NCBI GenBank assembly: GCA_003427395.1
Contig: BFEA01000551.1
Coordinates: 967,094-999,481, forward strand
DNA: 32,388 nt
Reading direction: 5' to 3'
From: Chara braunii
Taxonomy: Eukaryota > Streptophyta > Charophyceae > Charales > Characeae
Shown: positions 9,808 to 19,530 of the stretch, in pieces
How positions within the stretch are numbered: position 1 is the stretch's first letter
Layout: every line of letters starts with the position of its first letter
The notes under the pieces: model-generated
What the model was told of the DNA's origin: nothing
What the model saw: the letters and a program-made list of their open reading frames with translations, nothing else
The model's database searches: none
Translations under genes and position numbers: made by a program

Positions 9808-10674
9808 GTAGTAGTTCCACAACCGCACCAATATGCGATCGCACTTCACCAGTTGCACTGCCTTGTGCATCCGCAGCGTCCCTTGCTTCGCCCCCGCTGA
9901 GGACCCTGTCTGCACCCAGACCACCTCGCAGTTGAGAACATCTTTCAACAACCGGCATTTCTCATTGTCGGTAAGGGCCTCCATGCTCTTCCAACAATGG
10001 GGATCCGGCTCGGTGACCTGGACGAACCAGTCGCCTGACTCTTTTTCCTTCTTGCCTTTCTTTTGTGGCCCTTCAATGGGGACATTGTAGACGAATACCT
10101 TTCGCCCGTCCTTCTCGTTTTCGATGTGGCTCACACCTGGCTTGAGGCCCTGCAACTTCTTCTTCTTCGCGATCCACTTCGCTCCTTCCGGTGCCAACAG
10201 TCTGCCCGTTTCCCATCTCTCGAAAAATTCCATCCCGGTTTCCCATGCGCTTTTCCATACCATCGCGAGCGGGAAATAGGATTGAAGGGCAGCATTCTGT
10301 TTCTTGATTCCTTGCTCGGTCTTGTCATCGGCGAGAGTCCACAAGTGATTGTATGGCGTCCTGTGGAGCGCCTCCGCACAAAATCTTCGCCATGCCTCCA
10401 CCTCCGCCTGTTTCCCGCTGAGGTTACCCATAACAACTTTCGGGTAACCCAATTCCTTCCAACACCACCGAATGTCTCTCATGGAGAGTTTCAGCTGTCT
10501 CGGAGGGGCCTTCAGGTCTTTCTTGTTGTCCTCAGCGCTGACCAGAAAGTACCCCTCAAAGTCCTCGTCCGAGAAGTACACCATTCGTGCAGGCCAGCGC
10601 TTGAAGTTGTACCTCACCGCCACATCGGTGCCAAGCAGCGCCTGGGCCGCAGCCGCGTTATGCTGGCCCGCCAC
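9808..10674 (-). pseudogene. ParB/sulfiredoxin-like segment with GQHN motif
   Basis: A 289-codon open stretch whose first residues are AGQHNAAAAQALLG, the counterpart of the conserved G-x-H-R-x-x-A-A signature of ParB-like nucleotide-binding/nuclease domains; Asn replaces the usual Arg. It continues with well-ordered sequence (NFKRWPARMVYFSDEDFEGYFLV, shown here in part, then PPRQLKLSMRDIRWCWKELG and SYFPLAMVWKSAWETGMEFF). The listed first codon is GTG inside the reading frame, so it is not a real start: the frame continues upstream as ILRLIVAGQHN. It ends with LVRLWNYY before an in-frame TAG (9805-9807), and the same frame resumes at once with FKHENRPDSDW. ParB-fold proteins bind CTP or act on DNA; nothing here shows that activity survives. 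Confidence 0.55.
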
Positions 10675-10709
10675 AATGAGTCGTAGTATTGCCCTGCCAG
10701 CTCGTCCTT

Positions 10710-11314
10710 TCAGTCCTCCGGCTTCAGACGATCCGCCCGCACCCCGGGCGTCGGCTTAACAAGCCCGAGAGGCGCGAGCTTTAGTGTCGGCAGCTCGTAA
10801 GTCTTCTCAGTCTGAGAGTAGGCCATCGTCATTGCATCAATAATGGCCTGTATTTGCACGGGATCCAAGGAACACTGGTTGTATGCTGCCTCCCACTCGC
10901 CGATGTCGATGACTTGCGACGGGTTAATGGCGAACTCCCGCTTTGTTCGCACGTCGTTTTTCCATTCCAGGAAGTATGCCGCGTCGATGTCGATGACACC
11001 TCTGGGCTGGATAGGGGCCGATTGGGGTGGCTTATGAGCCGACGCCGGGCGCTTTTGACTCGACGCGCCGACATGCCCCTCAGCTCCCTTCCTTTTCCCC
11101 CCTGACTGCTGTGGGGTCTTTGTCTTCTGCTTCTTTTTAGCTCCCGACGCCTCCCCCTTAAAACCTCCCCTTCTCTTTTATGTAGACTGTTGTTCCCCTC
11201 CCTCCCCGCCGGAAACGACGCCAACTGTCCTGTCCTCCGACCCCAAGCCGCGACCGCCACCCGACGTCGACGGCTGCTCGATGACCGTTGCCCCTCTCTC
11301 AGCCCCCGGAATTC
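10710..11314 (-). pseudogene. Middle part leading into the ParB-like domain
   Basis: After the frame change this frame runs through GGEGGEQQST, an in-frame TAA (11178-11180), a basic linker (KKKKQKTKTPQQSGGKRK) and then GVIDIDAAYFLEWKNDV, FAINPSQVIDIGEWEAAY and MAYSQTEKTYELPTLKLAPLG. The last stretch has the alternating beta-helix pattern expected for the N-terminal half of a ParB/sulfiredoxin fold. It stops at a TGA (10710-10712) that interrupts LKPED-(stop)-KDELAGQYY. A one-base shift just after that restores the next segment. Confidence is limited because the fold assignment rests on pattern only. Confidence 0.5.
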
Positions 11315-12022
11315 TCAGCGTCCCGCGATCTCCGAGTCTTTGAGGCGAAACTCGCGTGTCCTCCTCTTCTTCCTCCTCGCTGTCATCGAAGCGACCGCGT
11401 TCCTCACCCTGCCGGGGCTGTACTGAACCACCGGAACCCATTTCCTCACCCTGCCGGGGCTGTACTGAACCACTGGAAACGAACCCGAAGCACATTGCAC
11501 AGGAAGCGACAGTTCCAGGTCGCTCGAAATTTGGCAGGGATCGTCGAGGTCGAAGTCGCTCTTCTCGACCTCGTAAAAAAACTCCCTGGCCGAAACAAGA
11601 TCTCCCTCCGCGACTGTAGCATAGAAAGGGGTCCTCAAAGCCCCCCCACCAAACCCCTGGAACAGATCCCACGAGAGAATCGCCCCTTTCGCACCTGCCA
11701 GAACGTCGCCCTTCGAATTGTAAACAACATGCATCAGGTAGCACTGCTTGTCGTGGTTTTCCGATGGCTGCCATCCCTTGACCGAGCCGAGCACTCTTCG
11801 TCCTTTTCTATCTTCCACGAAGATGACAGGACCACAAGGCGATTTCATGGGCTCGTCATCTTCGAGGAAGCACCAATCGACGAACCACTTCGTATGCGCA
11901 TGATTCGACCACAATTTTGCGTTCGTCGACTCCCTCCCCGAGGTCCCCGTAGGCTGCTCCTCGCCTCTTGACGTAGACATTGTGTCTACACCAGACGTAG
12001 CGGAGGATGCATTCAAAAACAA
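11315..12022 (-). pseudogene. N-terminal part of the ParB-like relic
   Basis: A 235-codon open frame. The probable start is the internal methionine of MSTSRGEEQPTGTSG (about 11979) rather than the first ATG-type codon. It holds an ordered-looking domain with WFVDWCFLEDDEP, GPVIFVEDRKGRRVLGSVKG and YLMHVVYNSKGDVLAGA, rich in beta-strand-like stretches; I do not recognise the fold. The C-terminal part has two copies of VVQYSPGRVR, 14 residues apart, from a 31-bp direct repeat at 11401-11431 and 11443-11473. The frame then shifts into that of 11178-11774, whose Ser/Glu-rich continuation reads EEEEDTRVSPQRLGDRGTLR. Confidence 0.5.
11401..11473. repeat. 31-bp tandem direct repeat, 42-bp period
   Basis: TCCTCACCCTGCCGGGGCTG followed by TACTGAACCAC occurs at 11401-11431 and 11443-11473. 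The period is a multiple of three, so on the minus strand it duplicates VVQYSPGRVR without shifting the frame. Confidence 0.85.
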
Positions 12023-12051
12023 ACAACACCGCCAACAATCAGCAAATGGGG

Positions 12052-12533
12052 AACTTCGGATACCGACGGACTACAAGCCAGGCAAATAGAAAAGCAGAAC
12101 ACCGCAAAGGGAAAAGCAGGTGCGCTGGCGGCGAGCGAACAGCGTAGAGGGGAATGGTGGTTGTCGACAGATAGCGCGCAAACGGGCAGCTTTAGAACTC
12201 TTTATAGCATATGTTAGAAGTTCGGATTCCGGCGAACTTCGTCCATCGGAGGTCAAGATTGCGCACGTTTCTCATATTGCGGACCTCCTTTGTTCTTCCG
12301 GACTGGAAAATTCCAGGCCGAGAGATTGCGGGGACATGTGGTTACTATAGAAGATCGCTTTACCATCGGAGAATATGTATCATGAGCGATGTCCGGATTC
12401 CGACGGACTTCAGCAAATGTTGATGGGCCATTGTGACAGCGTCCGACCTTGTTCCACCAGAATCCGAGGCAGACAGTGCATGAAGTTTCGACAGAGAAAG
12501 ACGTGTTCGCGTAGTTCGGATGTCGGCGAACTT
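12052..12533 (+). repeat. Cluster of four 22-bp palindromic elements
   Basis: Elements at 12052-12073, 12218-12239, 12389-12410 and 12512-12533, all plus-oriented, in otherwise unrecognised DNA upstream of the ParB-like relic. The copies at 12218 and 12512 have near-perfect AAGTTCG / CGAACTT arms (the 12512 copy starts TAGTTCG). Confidence 0.85.
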
Positions 12534-12668
12534 CCTATCTTACAAACATCATAATGGTCGACAATTGTGCACGGTGATTGTGCATCATTGGGAATCAACT
12601 GGCTGACAGACAGTGTGCAACTACCATTATGCGAGAAACCGTGCCGGAGGGCAGTTCCGTTCGCGAGG

Positions 12669-12921
12669 TGCGAAACTCTGCTCGAAACAGACCCACATCA
12701 AACAAGAAGGTCCACCGAACTGACCACAGTTGTGAATGAGCATCCCGAAAGACTGCCCGAATAACGATAACCTGCGGGATCCGGGGGGGGTGTTCTGTTT
12801 GTGGAGTGCGAAACTCTGCTCGAAACAGACCCACATCCGACAAGAAGGTCCCAAAACCTGACCCCAGCTGCGATTGAGCATCCCAGAAGACTGCCCCTAG
12901 AACTGATAGCATGCGGGATCC
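12669..12921 (+). repeat. Tandem duplication, about 138-bp period
   Basis: Units 12669-12782 and 12807-12921 share GCGAAACTCTGCTCGAAACA, GACCCACATC, ACAAGAAGGTCC, GAGCATCCC.AAGACTGCCC and TGCGGGATCC. The GCGAAACTC anchors are 138 bases apart, which keeps frame, so a minus-strand ORF (12595-13005) reads DVGLFRAEFRT twice. I regard that ORF as a by-product of the duplication. Confidence 0.85.
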
Positions 12922-13022
12922 ATATGCTGGTCCATGAATTACTTGGACTGCAGTCGCTTCCTCACGCAACTCGACGAACCGCAGAGCGGCCTTGGACACA
13001 CCCACGCATCACCCGAAATGCG

Positions 13023-13366
13023 AAGTTCGCCGGGATCCGAACTTCTGGAGGGGGCGACCGGAAGAGACAGGCCGCACTTAGTTGACAGGCTGGTTGAGAA
13101 GGCGAAGTCCGCCCACATCCGAGCGCGGACGAAACGAGTCGTCTGGGCAAGGGCGAACATGGGCCGTTGTCGCATGAGGCCGCGAGAAAAAATGACAGAG
13201 CAATATGAATCCACACTTGTGCGGTTACCGGAACCCGAGATGCAACGGAGGTCCACACGCACGTACGAGGGCTGGTGAAGGTGGGGGTCCGACGAAGGGG
13301 CGTAAGGAAACACACAGTCGGTTCGAAGGCATTGTGGAAAAGCGAAGTTCGTCGGGATCCGAACAT
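13023..13366 (-). repeat. Three minus-oriented 22-bp elements with shared flank
   Basis: Elements at 13023-13044, 13105-13126 and 13345-13366, read on the plus strand as AAGTTCG(C/T)C.GG followed by GATCCGAACTT-type right arms. Each is preceded by a GCGAAGT flank, often with GGAAA upstream, as are the copies at 15022 and 15265, suggesting a subfamily with a longer unit than 22 bp. Confidence 0.8.
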
Positions 13367-13574
13367 AGGGCCGGTGCTGGAGAGAGACGCGATGTGCGTG
13401 ACGAAGGCTATGCACTTTCGTGTTCAGTGCAATCAGCTGCGCGTCAGGAAAGCCACGGCGTCGGAGGACAGACAGAAGCGTGTTGAGATGGATAGATCGG
13501 GCTTTGCGCCACACGTGCGCCATATAGTTTCTACTATCAACTACTGCCTCTCTCACCTCTTGCTTCTTTTGCCC

Positions 13575-14666
13575 TCAAGCACGAGGTCTGACAACCCGTC
13601 CAGATCTGGTTACATTTGGGGTCCCTCGGGGATGAGGTCGTGACCCGAAGCCATACATAGCATTCATTGGAGATCCGTAAACGTGGATCTGCGGTTCTTT
13701 GATTGACGCATTCTTCAAAAAGACGGACATGTATTTCATCCGAACGAAAACTCTCGGTCGGGCGAAGGAATTCCCAATACAGTCTTGTATGTCAGACACT
13801 TTCTCTTCCACTTCATGCCACAACGAAAAATTTTGGACCTGCCCTGCTATTAGGAGGTCCGGCCACCCATCTACACGTTCTGGCCCGCGCGCTTCGGCGA
13901 ATTTGGACCCCTCAATTACCACCTCGTTTCGTGACACAAGCACAACTGCATCGACGAGTTTCCTACTTTTGTTACAAGTGGCGACACACATCACTCTGGT
14001 GAAATCGGTTCCGGATACAATCAACCTCACACAACAGTAAGACACAACTTGTGGAGAAAGACCAGGGCAACGGAGCGGGTAGTGCTCTAGGAACGAGCAG
14101 TGACGAGCGCAGTCCAGCAACTCTTGTTTTCGCGAGCCTGTCCACGCGCGTGGCGACGACGTGACGTAGTGATACTCTAGGTGACTAAAATGGCGGCTAA
14201 TGAAGCTTAGTGTTCTGCGCATACGGCTCAGGAACTTGTGTCCGAGGACAGCGTCAGGCAGCGTGATGAAGTCTCCAAACTCCAACATGTTGGCGAACTT
14301 GTACTGGCTTGCCCAAGGGCATCGACTCTCCATCGCGGCCCAATTGACATCGTGCCAACCGTCAAGATGCCTGTCCATGCACGGGACGACGGTCATCCAC
14401 GGGTCCTCTTCGAAGTCCTCTCTGGTGGCTCCGTGGATCGAAGTCACGCCGTTGAAGTGCCTCACGGATTTCGCACAAGAAGGAAACGGTTCTGCCAAGC
14501 GCATGTGGGTCTCAGGACTCATGGTCTCCGGCGTCGAGAATATCGAATGCATGATCCGTGGTGTCGAGAAGTTCCCTTGCATTACGCACCCTACACACCA
14601 CAGACACATATCAAACGAAACACACGGCCACGCACACAGTTGTAAATGGAGTCGGCAAATGACCAC
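13575..14666 (-). CDS. Unrecognised 363-codon ORF
   Basis: The longest single open frame without breaks outside the two transposon-like relics. Its composition is protein-like: EDPWMTVVPCMDRHLDGWHDV (about 88-108), MLEFGDFITLPDAVLGHKFL (128-147), a Cys/His-containing stretch (ELLDCARHCSFLEHYPLRCP), SGTDFTRVMCVATCNKSRKL and VVIEGSKFAEARGPERVDGW with LLIAGQVQNF. It ends in NVTRSGRVVRPRA; an R-S-G-R-V-V-R-P tail is common in transposon-encoded proteins. The first ~30 residues are Cys/Trp-rich and unlikely to be real; a start at an internal Met (about residue 29 or 40) is more plausible. No family recognised. The surrounding DNA is dense in 22-bp elements, none of which falls inside this ORF. Confidence 0.45.
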   Translation of the reverse strand: MVICRLHLQLCAWPCVSFDMCLWCVGCVMQGNFSTPRIMHSIFSTPETMSPETHMRLAEPFPSCAKSVRHFNGVTSIHGATREDFEEDPWMTVVPCMDRHLDGWHDVNWAAMESRCPWASQYKFANMLEFGDFITLPDAVLGHKFLSRMRRTLSFISRHFSHLEYHYVTSSPRAWTGSRKQELLDCARHCSFLEHYPLRCPGLSPQVVSYCCVRLIVSGTDFTRVMCVATCNKSRKLVDAVVLVSRNEVVIEGSKFAEARGPERVDGWPDLLIAGQVQNFSLWHEVEEKVSDIQDCIGNSFARPRVFVRMKYMSVFLKNASIKEPQIHVYGSPMNAMYGFGSRPHPRGTPNVTRSGRVVRPRA

Positions 14667-15021
14667 TCCCTTTTGCCACGCCTACACGTAGTAGGAAGGT
14701 CACGAACTGTATATTCACGAGGTTCCACACGCTTTCAAGTACTTCACATGCAGAGGGGAATGCGGCCCAATCACAGGGGACCCAATGACAGGGCGAATGA
14801 CAGACGGAAACGTGATGTTGGCGACACCTGTCTACAACACCTGTCTACAACACGTTTAACATCCTGATTCGTAAACACCCCACAGATGAAGCTATGGAAA
14901 GTTGAAGTCTGTGCATTGAAATTATTCGGAGTCAATTCAAAAAAACATCGACAGACGCAGGTCGAAAAATGCACGGTCGCAATGCGAAGAACGGTCAAAC
15001 CGAAGTGTTTGTAGGAAAGCG
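14667..15021. other. Intergenic interval, nothing recognised
   Basis: Contains a small tandem duplication of ACACCTGTCTACA (14825-14850). No coding, RNA or further repeat signal seen. Confidence 0.4.
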
Positions 15022-15899
15022 AAATTAGGTGGGATCCGAACTTTGAGAAGGTGCGAGAGACTGGGAGATAGAGAGCCCACCGCCACAACATGTTCGTAGC
15101 AACGCGAAGCGATTGCTTAATTCCACTGCCTAGGAGGGAAACCGAAGTCTCTTTGGAAAAAGGTCGATAATTGGTAGTCCGCCGACATCCGAACTTGTGT
15201 CCTTGATGCAATTAACGGGCCGCCGGAAACACCAAAGTAAGAACCTGCATCATACGGAAATACGAAGTTCGCCTGGATCCGCACCTGACGTTTGCACCAA
15301 TATCCGTCCCTGCGTGCTTTCTGGAATCATGGCGCACAAGGACGACCACAATCTCAAAGGTGGCCCGACGAGAAGGCGGTTTCACGGTATTCTATGCGGC
15401 CGACGTCCGAAGCTCCGATCCGGGCAAGCGTGGTCGATGACTGAATTTCGAGGCCCCTCGAAGTTCGGATATAGTCGGACTCGGTTATTGTTCAAATCCA
15501 AGGGCAACCAGGCGAGCCACAGACAGGGCTCGTCCATAACTTCGTGAGAGCGCGTGAGAGAGCCAGACAAGGTCTGCCGAGCTCTCGGACCCGCAGTGTC
15601 TTGAAGTCCGGATTCTGATGGACTTTGCCTTCCACGACATTAAGACAACAACACAAGTTCGCCCGCACCCGAACTTGACGCGTTTCCAAACGGTCTTCGG
15701 CCTTTTCACGCTCCGAAAGTCTCATGTCTAGCTACCGATCGTCAGAAGAAGTTCGGATACTGGCGAACTTCGAGTATTTTCCATACCGCCTTCGGTCCTT
15801 TGATGCGCTTGCGGTACCGGACAGGCTTGCGTTGTTTTGCGAATCGAGTGGCTCATGAGAGGGTGAATGGGAATGGGAAGTTCACCGGGATCCGGACTT
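15022..15899. repeat. Eight 22-bp palindromic elements, mixed orientation
   Basis: Minus-oriented at 15022-15043, 15175-15196, 15265-15286, 15655-15676 and 15878-15899; plus-oriented at 15461-15482, 15604-15625 and 15749-15770. The copy at 15655 has perfect 7-bp arms (AAGTTCG / CGAACTT). This is the densest cluster in the window (eight in under 900 bases). No ORF here is convincing. Confidence 0.85.
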
Positions 15900-15937
15900 C
15901 GTCAGGTGGCGTTTTTTTTTAACAAATCCATATCAGG

Positions 15938-16023
15938 GTTCGATGGCCGACGAGGTTAGATGGCCGACGAGGTTCGATGGCCGACAAGGTTCGATGGCCG
16001 ACAAAGGTTCGATGGCGGACGAG
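15938..16023 (+). repeat. 17-bp tandem repeat, five copies
   Basis: GTTCGATGGCCGACGAG and close variants occur head to tail at 15938, 15955, 15972, 15989 (18 bp) and 16007. Confidence 0.95.
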
Positions 16024-17300
16024 GATCAATCGACCGCTGCAAGATCTTCGTTCAACCAGCGATTAGATCGAACCCCTGTCGGCCACCAAACAGTCGTTCC
16101 GATTGTACACCATTCAGTTTCCAACGATTGATCGACTGCAGGGCGGATGTGTAGCGGGAGCGGGGGGGGGGATTGGACATCCGTTGATGGAACGATCAGA
16201 AAAGAAAAGAAGAAGACAGTGTCGCTCCGTTCTTCATTGTTGGTTTCGTCTTCCAGTCAATCAAATCGTATCGATGGAAATCATTCACTCAATTAAATCA
16301 ACCATGTACTAGCAGTCCATTCTTCCGATTTCCTTCATCGTGTCGATGGATGTGCCGTCTAGCCAATATATTGTCATATGCTGGCTGAGAACTCGTTCCG
16401 ATTTTGCTCAACCTGCACACAAACACAGACTGACATTGCCAAGTTTCAGGAGATTGGAACGTCTTTCCTGCGCTGCAATCACCAGCAATGGATTGACTGC
16501 TGTTCATTTCATCGCAGGCAAGTCCTTCCCTTCTATTGGAGCGTCGAAATGGCAGGATAAGCAAAACCGAGGCGCGTTCTCAGCCAGCCGATTGATTGAT
16601 TGAACGATCCAACAATCGGATCGGACATTCATTGATTGGATGAACGACTCTGATTGGAGTGGAAAAAGAAGAAATGAGTTACAGTTCCTGTTGCATTTTC
16701 GTTATCCATTCAATCAATGGAAATCTCTCAATCACGCTCCACGCGTGGATTGAACGATCCAGGCGTAGGTTCATTCGATTTCGCTCATCGTGTCGATGGG
16801 AATCTCTCAATAAACCAAAGCAATCATGTTCCACGCGTGGATTCATTAGATTTTGATCATCGTGTCGATCAGATTCGTTTCGATTTCGCTCATCCTGCAC
16901 ACAAACAAAGACTTGCATTGTCGCGCTTGGGGAGATGGGAATGTGTCGCCTGAGATGAAGTTAACAACAATAGGACATAACATTGATTGATTGAACGATC
17001 CGCCTGACATTGATTGATTGATGAACAGCACCAGGACGGGACATTGATTGATTGAACAGGGATTGACATTCACTGACTGAACGTTCGGGTGCGGAAAAAC
17101 AAATACATTAGCGCTCCGTTCTCCTTACTCGTTTCCGTCTTCCCTTCATTCAACCCAAACTGTCGTCCATGGATTTCTGTCAACTTGAGCAAGCGATCAA
17201 CCGCGCAGGCAATCGATCAGCGAAATGAATCATCAGCCAGATCGAAATGAGTCATCACCCTGATCGGAATAAATCTTTAGAAAGATCGGAATGAATCTTC
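16024..17300. repeat. Degenerate direct repeats with ATTGATTGA tracts
   Basis: Recurring modules include TCATCGTGTCGATGG (about 16337, 16787, 16857), CGTTCCGATTTTGCTCA or TTTCGATTTCGCTCA followed by CCTGCACACAAACA (16392-16425, 16877-16907), CCACGCGTGGATT (16738, 16830) and TTGATTGATTGAACGATCC (16589, 16984 and others). They suggest an old, diverged satellite. No coding sequence recognised. Confidence 0.65.
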
Positions 17301-17920
17301 AGCTTGCGCGGTTGATCGGCTGCGCAAGATGAATCTATGCAAGGACCACACACTCGCGCACTTGAGCACATGTGCATACGATCACTCCGCTGGAGACGCT
17401 TGCATTGCAGATGCACACACTCGTTCACAAGACAGGTGGTGGGGAGCAGGTCGCACCTGTAGGACACACGCGCATTGCATACATGCCACGTCATGCATCC
17501 GTGAACAAAAACCTTCCGCATGGAGACACGCACATGCACATGCACACACTCATTCAGTCTACATAAACACATCCGCTCACACAGACACACGGAGTGAAGA
17601 GCGATCGAATCGAAACGGACACGTGCCAACTCACCGGATGAACCCGTCGCCAATGGAAGAATACGCAAGCAGGTCGACGCGCACAGGTGGATGACCACGC
17701 GAGCAGGTCGACGTGGTAGGTGGACGATAAAGCGATCCGCGAGGAATATGGCGTGGACAGACACGTGAAAGGTCGGCAACGAGTGCGGTGCGACGTGGAA
17801 GGTGACGTGGAACACAACGCGGAAGGTGAAGGAGGACGACGTGCGTTGGTGCGACGGAGGTTTGCCTCGTGCTGCTTGCAAGCTATGGCGCTCCGCCTGT
17901 GAGGGGCGCTGGTGTTGACG
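17301..17920. other. CA-rich low-complexity region before the gap
   Basis: Many ACACAC, GCACATGCACATGCACAC and ACGTGGAAGGTGACGTGGAA-type runs; ORFs are artefacts of this bias or read through the N run. The only structure is the short imperfect repeats around CGACGTGG/GACGTGGAAGG (17709-17830). Confidence 0.5.
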
Positions 17921-18520
17921 NNNNNNNNNNNNNNNNNNNNNNNNNNNNNNNNNNNNNNNNNNNNNNNNNNNNNNNNNNNNNNNNNNNNNNNNNNNNNNNN
18001 NNNNNNNNNNNNNNNNNNNNNNNNNNNNNNNNNNNNNNNNNNNNNNNNNNNNNNNNNNNNNNNNNNNNNNNNNNNNNNNNNNNNNNNNNNNNNNNNNNNN
18101 NNNNNNNNNNNNNNNNNNNNNNNNNNNNNNNNNNNNNNNNNNNNNNNNNNNNNNNNNNNNNNNNNNNNNNNNNNNNNNNNNNNNNNNNNNNNNNNNNNNN
18201 NNNNNNNNNNNNNNNNNNNNNNNNNNNNNNNNNNNNNNNNNNNNNNNNNNNNNNNNNNNNNNNNNNNNNNNNNNNNNNNNNNNNNNNNNNNNNNNNNNNN
18301 NNNNNNNNNNNNNNNNNNNNNNNNNNNNNNNNNNNNNNNNNNNNNNNNNNNNNNNNNNNNNNNNNNNNNNNNNNNNNNNNNNNNNNNNNNNNNNNNNNNN
18401 NNNNNNNNNNNNNNNNNNNNNNNNNNNNNNNNNNNNNNNNNNNNNNNNNNNNNNNNNNNNNNNNNNNNNNNNNNNNNNNNNNNNNNNNNNNNNNNNNNNN
18501 NNNNNNNNNNNNNNNNNNNN
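17921..18520. other. Assembly gap of 600 N
   Basis: An uninterrupted run of 600 N. The round length suggests an estimated or placeholder gap. Single Ns also occur at 2584, 23931 and 25563. Confidence 0.99.
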
Positions 18521-19250
18521 AGGGTGGTGGTGGGGGGGGGGGGTGTTATTTTTTGGGGGTCGGTGGTGGTGGTGGTTGCGCCAGCCTAAACAGCGAAGTC
18601 GCCGTCTGGCCGTCCGATTTGCAGATCGAACGGTCGACGTTTGTCGTCCAAAATCACAGCGAGCTGGTCTTTCCGTGCGGTCCCACGGCAGTTGGAGGAC
18701 GGATTTGGATGCCAGTGAACAACTACCTCGGGTTTGGTGCAGCCCATTCGCATCTCCTGCCCACGAGCGCATTCGAACGCGACGTGACCTTTGCGACATC
18801 GGCCATCGCCTTCGCTGCCTCGCAGTCGCGCCACGTGTTTCCGAGCCTGGGCTTCTGGGTTTCTGCTCTTCATCCTTGTTGATGTCCACCTCAGTCCCGT
18901 CCTCTCGTCCGCTCATCATCCCAGTCGATGTCCTGCTTCCGGAGATAAGACATCCTGTCCTTGCGTTCTAAATCAGCGTGTGTCCGCCATTGCCTGCGCT
19001 TTGCCCTCGCCAACGAGTTCCCCGTCCTTCATGGTACAGCGTCTGTCTCCTCTCGCCGTCGCGTCATTGTCGTTCTTCCAACTGCTTGTGCGCTCCAGTT
19101 GTCGGAGTTTCGACACCCCAGCTTCGCGTTCCCCGTGGACACGTGGTCGCCATCGTCTGCGCTTCGCCCTCATCAAAGAGTTGCGCCATCTCTTCAAGGT
19201 ACAGCGGTGTTCTGCCTGCCCACATCTAGGCCGTTGACGACAACTGTCGG
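18521..19250. other. G-rich gap edge followed by unrecognised sequence
   Basis: 18521-18576 is almost pure G/T on the plus strand, with a run of at least 12 G and several GGTGGTGG groups. It could form G-quadruplexes and probably caused the assembly break. 18590-19250 has several overlapping ORFs in opposite frames, none with recognisable content. Confidence 0.5.
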
Positions 19251-19530
19251 GGCTGGCATTGGGGCACATTGCTGCCGGCGCATGACAACCGCCACGGCGC
19301 GACGCGTGTTGCATGTGCCGGGAACGGCTATCGATGAAACTGGGGCACACGATGTTTGTGTTTACTATTCTTCTCTGACTTTTTTTTCGTCACCATCGTC
19401 CACATCATTCCTGCTCGGGTTGAGGTTGGCATTGGGGCACATGGTTGCTTTCTTTTCTTTTCTTCTCACTCGTTCGTTCATCCCGATCAACCACATGTTG
19501 ATCGCCGGGGTTGGCAGTGGGGCACATGGT
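19251..19530 (+). repeat. Three diverged direct repeats
   Basis: GG(C/T)TGGCA(T/G)TGGGGCACAT lies at 19251, 19424 and 19509. The second and third are followed by pyrimidine-rich DNA and (A/C)TCGTTCGTTC, so the unit is about 85 bp in those copies. Confidence 0.7.

Larger units (their letters stand above)
6909..12022 (-). pseudogene. Decayed ParB-like / methyltransferase-like mobile-element gene
   Basis: One long minus-strand coding region can be followed from about 12022 to 6909. It is broken by in-frame stops at 11178-11180 (TAA), 10710-10712 (TGA), 9805-9807 (TAG), 9562-9564 (TAG) and 7897-7899 (TAA), and by frame changes in about 11315-11400, near 10690, and near 7560-7600. The sequence on both sides of each break stays protein-like. 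From 10674 to about 7600 a single frame is kept, interrupted only by stops. Order: an unrecognised N-terminal part, a Lys/Gln-rich linker, a ParB/sulfiredoxin-type segment with GQHNAAAAQALL, a methyltransferase-like part, then a low-complexity tail with five octapeptide repeats. The family looks like one I associate with charophyte genomes; that is recollection, not a search. No terminal repeats or target duplication were found, so element borders are unknown. The parts are described separately. Confidence 0.7.

Noticed and set aside
7360-12022. Alternative genetic code (TAA/TAG read as Gln) to explain in-frame stops
   Set aside because: The same gene also has a TGA and at least three frameshifts, the transposase relic ends in TAG in a sensible place, and the Ulp1-like ORF ends in TGA. 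Decay explains everything; reassignment would not.
12595-13005. 136-codon minus ORF with two DVGLFRAEFRT repeats
   Set aside because: The repeat is explained by a 138-bp tandem DNA duplication that happens to keep frame; no other coding feature.
17869-18882. 337-codon plus-strand ORF
   Set aside because: It also spans the N run and a poly-G edge; no coding evidence.
17255-18919. 554-codon minus-strand ORF
   Set aside because: It runs through the 600-N gap; the flanking residues are CA-repeat and low-complexity translation.
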